A stretch of 5,906 nucleotides of DNA from Helicobacteraceae bacterium (GTDB lineage: Bacteria; Campylobacterota; Campylobacteria; Campylobacterales; Sulfurimonadaceae): contig JALUKO010000014.1 in the NCBI GenBank assembly GCA_027056525.1, positions 1 to 5,906 of the forward strand. The letters are read 5' to 3'. A program made the position numbers and the translations under genes. The notes beneath the pieces were generated by a model, which saw only the letters and a program-made list of their open reading frames with translations, was not told the DNA's origin and ran no database searches. This document shows positions 1 to 5,385 of this stretch, piece after piece (positions within the stretch are counted from its first letter, which is position 1; each line of letters begins with the position of its first letter).

Positions 1-456
1 AACTATGGTCCAAAACAACATGATGAAAAACTTATCCCTACTATTATCCGAAAAGCACTTGCAGGTGAGTCTATTCCTATCTACGGAGATGGAAAGAACA
101 TACGAGATTGGCTCTATGTACTTGATCACTGTAAGGGTATAGATTTGGTTTATCATACAGGGAAAGAGGCAAATGTGTATAATATTGGTGGAAGAAATGA
201 GAGAACAAACCTTCAGATAGTAGATACCATCACAAGCATACTCGATAAGAAAGTTCCTCCACAACAAAATATAGGCAAAGAGAGCTATAAAGAGCTTATA
301 ACTTTCGTAGAAGACAGAGCAGGACATGACAGACGTTATGCCATAGATGCCACAAAACTAGAGAATGAACTTGGCTGGAGAGCAAATGAGAACTTTGAGA
401 GTGGGATTGTGAAGACGGTTGAATGGTATTTGCAGAGGTATAATAATGATAAGTAA
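1..456 (+). CDS. rmlB: dTDP-glucose 4,6-dehydratase, C-terminal part (5' end outside window)
   Basis: The protein converts dTDP-glucose to dTDP-4-keto-6-deoxyglucose in the cytoplasm, using tightly bound NAD; it is an extended short-chain dehydrogenase (SDR). The frame is open from base 1 and encodes 151 residues, so about 200 residues of a usual ~350 lie upstream. It opens with NYGPKQHDEKLIP, the segment just after the cofactor and catalytic region, followed by the substrate-binding block YGDGKNIRDWLYV. Next come YNIGGRNERTNL, then FVEDRAGHDRRYAID and FESGIVKTVEWYL, all hallmark RmlB C-terminal blocks that separate it from UDP-glucose epimerases. The catalytic Tyr-x-x-x-Lys lies outside the window and cannot be checked. 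Its last 11 bases overlap the ketoisomerase start, so the two are probably co-translated. Its product is the substrate of the next enzyme. Family identification is very secure. Confidence 0.96.
   Translation, partial: NYGPKQHDEKLIPTIIRKALAGESIPIYGDGKNIRDWLYVLDHCKGIDLVYHTGKEANVYNIGGRNERTNLQIVDTITSILDKKVPPQQNIGKESYKELITFVEDRAGHDRRYAIDATKLENELGWRANENFESGIVKTVEWYLQRYNNDK
434..439 (+). promoter_or_regulatory. Ribosome binding site setting the ketoisomerase start
   Basis: AGAGGT lies 6 bases before the ATG at 446, inside the end of rmlB. An in-frame TTG at 419 would add nine residues, but it has no comparable site before it. The 446 start also places the HAH motif at residues 49 and 51, as in characterised FdtA (numbering recalled from the literature). 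Confidence 0.7.
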
Positions 457-844
457 ATTAGAGAAGTTTAAGATTTTAGGTGATCATCGGGGACAGCTTA
501 TTGCTTTGGAAGCTCAAAGAGAGATTCCCTTTGAGATGAAAAGAGTATTTTATATTTATGGTACGCAAGAGGGTGTACCAAGAGGAAACCATGCTCACTA
601 CAAGACAAAACAGTTTTTAATTGCGGTGAGTGGCAGTTGTAAAGTAACTTTGGATAATGGAATGAAAAAAGAGACATTTGTTTTGGATCAGCCCAATATC
701 GGTTTGTTGCAAGATGCGATGATATGGGGCACGATGCACGATTTTAGTGATGATTGTGTGTTGTTGGTGTTGGCAGATCAGTATTATGATCATGATGATT
801 ATATTAGAGATTATACTCAATTTATAAATGAGCTGGCATCATGA
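446..844 (+). CDS. fdtA: dTDP-4-keto-6-deoxyglucose 3,4-ketoisomerase (FdtA/QdtA, WxcM-like cupin)
   Basis: This small cytoplasmic cupin (132 residues) moves the keto group of dTDP-4-keto-6-deoxyglucose from C4 to C3, the step that commits the sugar to 3-amino-3,6-dideoxyhexoses. Visible family marks are GDHRGQLIALE (12-22), FYIYGTQEGVPRGNHAH (35-51) with the likely catalytic His49 and His51, the beta-strand run QFLIAVSGSCKVTLD (56-70), and MIWGTMHDFSDDCVLLVLA followed by YYDHDDYIRDY near the C-terminus. Length matches single-domain FdtA/QdtA; there is no fused acetyltransferase as in some homologues. FdtA and QdtA give C4 epimers (toward Fuc3N or Qui3N) and differ at a few active-site residues, which I cannot assign reliably here; the symbol is therefore provisional. 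It overlaps rmlB by 11 bases and the aminotransferase by 4 (ATGA), indicating coupled translation. Confidence 0.9.
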   Translation: MISKLEKFKILGDHRGQLIALEAQREIPFEMKRVFYIYGTQEGVPRGNHAHYKTKQFLIAVSGSCKVTLDNGMKKETFVLDQPNIGLLQDAMIWGTMHDFSDDCVLLVLADQYYDHDDYIRDYTQFINELAS

Positions 845-1935
845 TCCCATTTTTAGACTTACAAAGTATCAATGCTCAATATAGAGAAGAATTAATTGAA
901 GCATGTACAAAAGTGATCGATAGTGGTTGGTATGTTCAGGGTAGTGAACATCAGGAGTTTGAGCGAGAGTTCGCTCAGTTTTGCGGTAGTAAGTATGCTG
1001 TTGGGGTTGCTAATGGTTTAGATGCACTTATATTGATACTTCGGGCATATAAGGAACTGGGTGTCATGGATGATGGAGACGAGGTTATAGTCCCTTCAAA
1101 TACCTATATAGCTTCTATTTTGGCTATAAGCCAAAACAACTTGGTTCCTGTTCTTGTAGAGCCAGACAGCAACACTTACTTGTTAAATCCATCAAACATA
1201 CAAGAGAAGATCACGTCAAAAACCAAGGCTGTTATGCCTGTTCATCTGTATGGGCAAACGTGTGAAATGGAGCGTATCAATGCCATAGCCACAAAGTATG
1301 GCTTAAAAGTTATAGAAGATTCTGCCCAATCACATGGTGCGTATTATAAAGAAAAAAAAAGTGGAAATTTGGGTGATGCAAGTGGATTTAGTTTTTATCC
1401 TGGAAAAAATCTAGGTGCCTTGGGTGATGGTGGTGTCGTTACGACAAATGACAAAGAACTGGCGGAGACAATAAGGGCTTTAGGGAACTATGGAAGCCAA
1501 AAAAAATATGAAAATCTTTATAAGGGAGTGAACAGCCGACTCGATGAGATACAGGCTGCTATGCTGAGGGTAAAGCTGAGATATTTAGATGAAGAGATAT
1601 TCAAAAGAAAAGAGATAGCTCGTTATTATCTGCAAAATATAAAAAATAAAAATATAGTTTTACCTACTGTTTCTACAGACAGTGTTTGGCATCTCTTTGT
1701 TATTCGAACACAAAAAAGGGATGAGTTACAGCAATATTTGCTTGAAAATGGGGTGCATACACTTATCCACTACCCCATACCTCCTCATCATCAGCGTGCT
1801 TATGAAGAATTTAAAGAGAAAAGCTTCCCTGTTTCTGAAAAAATTCACAATGAGGTGCTAAGTCTTCCTATAAGTGGTGTTCAGTCAATGCAAGATACTA
1901 AAAAAATTGTAAAAGTGATGAACTGTTTTGAATAA
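841..1935 (+). CDS. fdtB: dTDP-3-keto-6-deoxyhexose 3-aminotransferase (FdtB/QdtB, DegT/DnrJ/EryC1 family)
   Basis: This PLP-dependent transaminase (364 residues, normal for the family) should aminate the 3-keto sugar made by the preceding ketoisomerase, typically with glutamate as donor, giving dTDP-Fuc3N or dTDP-Qui3N. It begins MIPFLDLQ, the classic family N-terminus. Asp160 in EDSAQSHGA is the expected partner of the PLP ring nitrogen. Lys189 in SFYPGKNLGALGDGG is the Schiff-base lysine; many relatives have a His where Gly188 precedes it, and PGKNLGA is the form I associate with 3-aminotransferases of this subgroup. NSRLDEIQAAML (231-242) and IHYPIPPHHQRAY near the C-terminus complete the fold. 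The ATG lies within an ATGA overlap with the ketoisomerase stop; only a weak GAG precedes it, so translational coupling is likely. Amination at C3 rather than C4 is inferred mainly from the neighbouring ketoisomerase. Confidence 0.9.
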   Translation: MIPFLDLQSINAQYREELIEACTKVIDSGWYVQGSEHQEFEREFAQFCGSKYAVGVANGLDALILILRAYKELGVMDDGDEVIVPSNTYIASILAISQNNLVPVLVEPDSNTYLLNPSNIQEKITSKTKAVMPVHLYGQTCEMERINAIATKYGLKVIEDSAQSHGAYYKEKKSGNLGDASGFSFYPGKNLGALGDGGVVTTNDKELAETIRALGNYGSQKKYENLYKGVNSRLDEIQAAMLRVKLRYLDEEIFKRKEIARYYLQNIKNKNIVLPTVSTDSVWHLFVIRTQKRDELQQYLLENGVHTLIHYPIPPHHQRAYEEFKEKSFPVSEKIHNEVLSLPISGVQSMQDTKKIVKVMNCFE

Positions 1936-2509
1936 GTTATGGTTTAAAATAAAGTTAAAAATATTTTTTGTTTTTTTTCAAAAAGTAAGAATTTTATTTT
2001 ATGCTTTCATCTCAAACCATGCAATAGATGCCAAAAAACTGCAACCTGTCCTTGCCAATGGTGAGGGCTCTATAATCATTGGAGAGAATGTTGTTTTTGG
2101 TGTACGAGAATCTCCCTATTTTTATTCAGGTTATACTTATTTGGATGTAAGAAAAAAAGAGAGCCGTATTACGATCGGGGATAATTGTTTTATAAATAAC
2201 AGTGCCTGCATGATCTCCGATGGAAAAAGTATTACTATCGGAGATAACTGTTTGATAGGAGTAAATTTTCAAGTGATAGACTCCGATTTTCATGACTTGG
2301 ATCCTGCCCAAAGATTTGGGGGCAAAAATATTCTTAAAAAAGATGTAGTTATTGAGAATAATGTCTTTATATCAAATAATGTAACAGTGCTTAAAGGTGT
2401 TAGCATAGGTACAAACAGTGTGCTGGGAAGCGGTTGTGTTGTAACCAAAGATATCCCATCCAATGTTATTGTTGCAGGAAATCCTGCTAAGGTAATAAAA
2501 ACATTATGA
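1928..2509 (+). CDS. Left-handed beta-helix (hexapeptide-repeat) acetyltransferase, maltose acetyltransferase-like
   Basis: An acetyl-CoA-dependent acyltransferase of 193 residues. Residues ~45-190 form a hexapeptide-repeat coil: repeated [IV]-G-[DE]-N units, including ITIGDNC at 81-87 and 102-108, then ENNVFISNNVTVLKGVSIGTNSVLGSGCVVTKDIP and the typical end AGNPAKVIK. DSDFHDLDP carries His122, which aligns by pattern with the catalytic His of the maltose/galactoside acetyltransferase group. Residues 1-28 are unusually hydrophobic and basic, suggesting an amphipathic, membrane-associating helix. The only plausible start is TTG at 1928: an in-frame stop lies at 1919 and no in-frame ATG, GTG or TTG follows for about 70 codons. 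It overlaps fdtB by 8 bases. By position it could be the FdtC/QdtC-type N-acetyltransferase that finishes Fuc3NAc or Qui3NAc, but its sequence style equally fits a glycan O-acetyltransferase. The fold is secure; the acceptor is not. Confidence 0.87.
   Translation: MNKLWFKIKLKIFFVFFQKVRILFYAFISNHAIDAKKLQPVLANGEGSIIIGENVVFGVRESPYFYSGYTYLDVRKKESRITIGDNCFINNSACMISDGKSITIGDNCLIGVNFQVIDSDFHDLDPAQRFGGKNILKKDVVIENNVFISNNVTVLKGVSIGTNSVLGSGCVVTKDIPSNVIVAGNPAKVIKTL
2168..2257 (+). repeat. Imperfect 27-base direct repeat encoding two hexapeptide coils
   Basis: Bases 2168-2194 and 2231-2257, offset by 63 bases (21 codons), both encode ITIGDNC followed by Phe or Leu and Ile. They differ at four of 27 positions, all in third codon positions. 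This is an internal protein repeat of the beta-helix acetyltransferase, not a mobile or regulatory repeat. Confidence 0.75.
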
Positions 2510-3759
2510 CTCTTGTAAAAACATCCATCTTATCAGCAGTAGCTACTATCGTTCGTATATTAAGCGGATTTATTGTGACAAAGGTGATAGCTGTTTATGT
2601 TGGGCCGTCCGGGCTTGCTCTGATTGGGCAACTGCAAAATTTTATCAATATTATACTCCTGGCTTCTGGAAATTTTTTAAAAACAGCCGTAACTAAATAT
2701 ACGGCAGAGTACAAAGAGCAAGAGGAAAAAAAGTATGGACTTTGGTCTGCTGCTTTAAAGATTACCTTTGTGCTAAGTATAGTGTTTTTCTTTCTTTTAA
2801 TGGTATTTCGTGAGCAGATATCACAACAGCTGCTTCACAGTGAAGAATATGCTTATGTTTTAGTTGTTCTGGCACTAAGTATGCCTTTTTTTATTTTCAA
2901 TACCATTTTACTTTCTATTTTAAATGGGCAAAAACAGATTCGTCACTATATCACTTTAAATATTGTCTTAAGTATCGTCTCTTTGTTGATAATCTCTATA
3001 CTAAGTATGCTCTATGGTGTTGATGGCGCCTTAATTGCATATGTTACAAATCAGTCATTTGTTTTTTTTATTACGCTGTTTTATTTGAGAAAAGAGCCTT
3101 GGCTTAAAGCAAAAAACTTTTTATATACAATCCGTGCCGAGCATATAAAAAAACTTTTTGCATTTGCTATGATCACCTTTGTCGCTGTTATAGCTTCTAA
3201 CACTTCCATGATATTTGTACGGGATTATATAACGAGATCGCTTTCTTTGGAAGATGCAGGCTACTGGCAGGGTGTTTGGCTTTTGTCTCAAATTACACTC
3301 TCACTAATTACTACATCTTTGGCAACATACTTTTTACCTACACTTTCTTCGTTGAAAACAAAGCATGAGATATCTGTCGAGTTGAGAAGGGCTATATATA
3401 TCATTTTACCTATTGCTATAATTATCTCCTGTAGTATATATTTGTTACGTGAAATTATTATTGTGGTGTTATATAGCGATCAGTTTGCACCTATGAGCGA
3501 GTTGTTTTTATGGCAGATGATAGGCAATGTTATTAAGGTTGCAGGTTGGCTCTTTGGGTATGTACTTGTAGCAAAGGCCATGGTTAAGTACACAGTAACC
3601 ACAGAGATCATATTTGCAACGACGTTCGTTTTACTGAGTATCTATTTTGTAAATAATTACGGACTTGTCGGTGTGACGTATGCCTTTGCTATCAATAGCT
3701 TCATACATTTTTTAGCGATGTTTTTTTTATACAAATCTATTCAAGAAGAAAGGCTCTAA
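2506..3759 (+). CDS. wzx: WzxE-like lipid-linked oligosaccharide flippase (polysaccharide transporter, MOP superfamily)
   Basis: An integral inner-membrane protein of 417 residues with roughly a dozen hydrophobic segments and no long soluble domain, expected to flip an undecaprenyl-diphosphate-linked repeat unit from the cytoplasmic to the periplasmic face. It matches the E. coli WzxE pattern as I recall it, at nearly the same length (about 416). The N-terminus has Leu-x-Lys-x-Ser followed by a hydrophobic helix and VGPSGLALIGQLQNFI, then TKYTAEY. GYWQGVW begins at residue 252, with ATYFLPTLSSL soon after, and WQMIGNVIKVAGWLFGY begins at 336. This separates it from more distant Wzx and MATE-type proteins. 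The ATG overlaps the acetyltransferase stop in ATGA; an AAGG at 2489-2492 is rather far upstream, so coupling probably matters. Its substrate presumably contains the aminodideoxyhexose made by the genes before it. Confidence 0.92.
   Translation: MTLVKTSILSAVATIVRILSGFIVTKVIAVYVGPSGLALIGQLQNFINIILLASGNFLKTAVTKYTAEYKEQEEKKYGLWSAALKITFVLSIVFFFLLMVFREQISQQLLHSEEYAYVLVVLALSMPFFIFNTILLSILNGQKQIRHYITLNIVLSIVSLLIISILSMLYGVDGALIAYVTNQSFVFFITLFYLRKEPWLKAKNFLYTIRAEHIKKLFAFAMITFVAVIASNTSMIFVRDYITRSLSLEDAGYWQGVWLLSQITLSLITTSLATYFLPTLSSLKTKHEISVELRRAIYIILPIAIIISCSIYLLREIIIVVLYSDQFAPMSELFLWQMIGNVIKVAGWLFGYVLVAKAMVKYTVTTEIIFATTFVLLSIYFVNNYGLVGVTYAFAINSFIHFLAMFFLYKSIQEERL
3746..3753 (+). promoter_or_regulatory. 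Ribosome binding site for the GTG-started glycosyltransferase
   Basis: AAGAAAGG ends 6 bases before the GTG at 3760. The gene begins directly after the flippase stop (TAA at 3757-3759), and this is one of the clearer Shine-Dalgarno sites in the window. It supports GTG as the true start. Confidence 0.7.
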
Positions 3760-4572
3760 GTGTCACAAGAGATTATATGTTCCATCATAATACCCGTCTA
3801 TAACGGCTCGAAGTTTATTGAAAAAACAATCAAAAGTTGTCTCGATCAAACTTTGCGTCAAAAAATAGAGATCATTGCAGTAGATGACTGTTCAAAAGAT
3901 GATTCTTATCAGATCCTAAGTCAATACAGTGGTATGCAAAATGTCACGATTATAAAAAATGAAGTCAATCTTGGTCTGATGAAGACAAACAATAAGGCCG
4001 CTTCCATGGCACAAGGAACATATTTGTTGTTTTTAGGGCATGATGATATGCTTGAAGCAAATCATGTTGAAGTGATGGTATCTGAATGTGATGAGAATGT
4101 TTCACTTGTGCATTGTAATGCTAACTTGATCGATGAAAATGATCAGGTATTTTCACGCGGTGTAAATGATACGATGCAAATATATAGAAACTTTTTTATA
4201 AACTATTATATTTCAACACGCAATATCGTACATAGTACAGGTGCGCTTGTCAGTAAAAAGCACTTTGATATGGTTCATGGTTGGAGCGAAGTGTATAAGA
4301 ACTATGGAGAGTGGCTTTTGTGGGCAAAGCTCTCAAGTGTTGCAAAAGTAAAGTACACTACAAAAGTACGGGCACTTTATAGACGACATGCTACAAATAT
4401 TACCAATACATTTGTAGAACCGGAAGTAAAAAAAGAGCTTTATCAATATAGACTCCTATGTACCCAAGAGGGCAGTAAGAATATTAAAAACCCTTTTGTA
4501 CTTCTTGCTGTAAAATTGACAAATATATACATAAATGCAAAAGAGAGAGCGGATGCTGAAAAAAATAGCTAA
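3760..4572 (+). CDS. Family 2 glycosyltransferase (GT-A fold)
   Basis: A cytoplasmic or membrane-associated inverting glycosyltransferase of 270 residues, expected to add one sugar to the lipid-linked repeat unit. The N-terminal nucleotide-binding half is typical: SIIIPVYNG (8-16), then VDDCS (41-45), then NEVNLGLMKTNNKA (66-79), and GHDDM (93-97) with the Asp95-Asp96 metal-binding site in the place of the DxD motif. The acceptor half contains GWSEVYKNYGEWLLWAKL, where Glu184 sits where the catalytic acid/base of GT2 enzymes is usually found, and YRRHATNIT near the end. There are no transmembrane helices, and the length is normal for a single-domain GT2. It starts with GTG immediately after the flippase stop, behind a good ribosome binding site, and its 3' end overlaps the next gene by 20 bases. 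Donor and acceptor sugars cannot be read from the sequence; the local dTDP-aminosugar is one candidate donor. Confidence 0.92.
   Translation: MSQEIICSIIIPVYNGSKFIEKTIKSCLDQTLRQKIEIIAVDDCSKDDSYQILSQYSGMQNVTIIKNEVNLGLMKTNNKAASMAQGTYLLFLGHDDMLEANHVEVMVSECDENVSLVHCNANLIDENDQVFSRGVNDTMQIYRNFFINYYISTRNIVHSTGALVSKKHFDMVHGWSEVYKNYGEWLLWAKLSSVAKVKYTTKVRALYRRHATNITNTFVEPEVKKELYQYRLLCTQEGSKNIKNPFVLLAVKLTNIYINAKERADAEKNS
4543..4549 (+). promoter_or_regulatory. Purine-rich ribosome binding site favouring the 4553 start
   Basis: GAGAGAG lies just before the ATG at 4553, within the end of the upstream glycosyltransferase gene. The alternative in-frame ATG at 4535 is preceded by an A/T stretch with no Shine-Dalgarno-like sequence, so the later start is preferred. 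The spacing is short (3 to 5 bases), so the evidence is moderate. Confidence 0.5.
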
Positions 4573-5383
4573 ATACGGTATCAGAAAGATACAGTTTATC
4601 ATCACCGATATACTCCATCGAGATACTCTGAAACTCTTTTATTTCAGGGGCAGACATAACTTCGGTGATGTGATCAATCCTATAGTATTTGAGTATTTCA
4701 GTGGTAAAAAAGTTTCCTGGGTGGAACCGGAGTACTATAATGAGGAAAATTATCTTGCTATTGGATCGATTTTGGAATTTGCTTCAAAAGATTCTATCGT
4801 GTGGGGGTCTGGGTTTATATCTAAAGAGGGTAAACCCCATGCTAAACCTAAAAAAATATGTGCAGTGCGTGGACCGTTGACAAGAGAGCTTTTACTGAAA
4901 CAAAACATTAATTGTCCTGAAGTTTATGGAGATCCGGCACTTTTGTTACCCAAAATTTATAACCCCACGCAAAAAAAACGATATAAACTTGGCATCGTTC
5001 CCCATTATGTAGATAAGGGAAGTCAATGGCTTGAACGGGTGCAAGATGATCCGGATGTTAAGATTTTGGATATTCAAATGCACAACCCATTTGCATTTAT
5101 AGATGCTCTTGTATCTTGCGAAAAAATCGCTTCAAGTTCATTACATGGGATTATTGTAGCCGACGCTTACAATATTCCATCTACATGGATACAGTTTTCC
5201 AAAAAACTCACCGGTGGAGACTTTAAGTTTTTAGATTATTTTCAGTCTGTCAAAAGAGAAGATACAGAGCCTTTGGTTATGAAAGAAGACACAACTACTT
5301 CTGAAATATATGAAAGCTTTTATGAGTACTCTATCAATATCGACTTGGATGCACTTGTAGCAGCTTTTCCAAAAAGTGAATAA
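4553..5383 (+). CDS. Polysaccharide pyruvyltransferase family protein (ExoV/CsaB/WcaK type)
   Basis: A 276-residue protein of the family that transfers pyruvate from phosphoenolpyruvate to a sugar, forming an acidic ketal on exopolysaccharide or cell-wall glycan. Visible motifs are RHNFGDVINPIVFEYFSG (34-51), then IVWGSGFIS, AVRGPLTRELL (residues 104-114, with Arg106), YGDPALLLP (Gly126-Asp127-Pro128), GIVPHYVD, and ASSSLHGIIVADAYNIP with His198. These run in the order and spacing of the family, including a short ExoV-like architecture. There is no signal peptide and no membrane segment, consistent with action on lipid-linked precursors in the cytoplasm. The ATG at 4553 is preferred over 4535 on its ribosome binding site; the choice changes six residues. 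It overlaps the upstream glycosyltransferase by 20 bases. Some family members act in other roles, and the acceptor sugar is unknown. Confidence 0.88.
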   Translation: MLKKIAKYGIRKIQFIITDILHRDTLKLFYFRGRHNFGDVINPIVFEYFSGKKVSWVEPEYYNEENYLAIGSILEFASKDSIVWGSGFISKEGKPHAKPKKICAVRGPLTRELLLKQNINCPEVYGDPALLLPKIYNPTQKKRYKLGIVPHYVDKGSQWLERVQDDPDVKILDIQMHNPFAFIDALVSCEKIASSSLHGIIVADAYNIPSTWIQFSKKLTGGDFKFLDYFQSVKREDTEPLVMKEDTTTSEIYESFYEYSINIDLDALVAAFPKSE

Positions 5384-5385
5384 CA

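Noticed and set aside
145..147. TTG as a start for a short separate gene at the left edge
   Set aside because: The same frame is open back to base 1 and the upstream residues are RmlB sequence, so this is an internal leucine codon.
617..820. Minus-strand open frame opposite the ketoisomerase gene
   Set aside because: Low-complexity Ile/His-rich translation with no recognisable motif, lying wholly within a confidently identified gene; an antisense shadow.
2126..2311. Minus-strand open frame opposite the acetyltransferase gene
   Set aside because: Short, without motifs, and fully covered by the hexapeptide-repeat coding sequence.
3721..3728. T8 run near the flippase 3' end as a possible terminator
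   Set aside because: No GC-rich hairpin precedes it, it lies within coding sequence, and the next gene starts directly after the flippase stop. The T8 at 1971-1978 was rejected for the same reasons.
4516..4521. TTGACA, a perfect -35 promoter hexamer, inside the end of the first glycosyltransferase gene
   Set aside because: About 17 bases downstream the sequence is AAAAGA-like, not a -10 box; the TATA-like bases nearby are only a few bases away. It looks like chance in AT-rich coding DNA.
4689..4880. Second plus-strand frame inside the pyruvyltransferase gene
   Set aside because: Out-of-frame shadow with no motif; the overlapping frame carries the family motifs.
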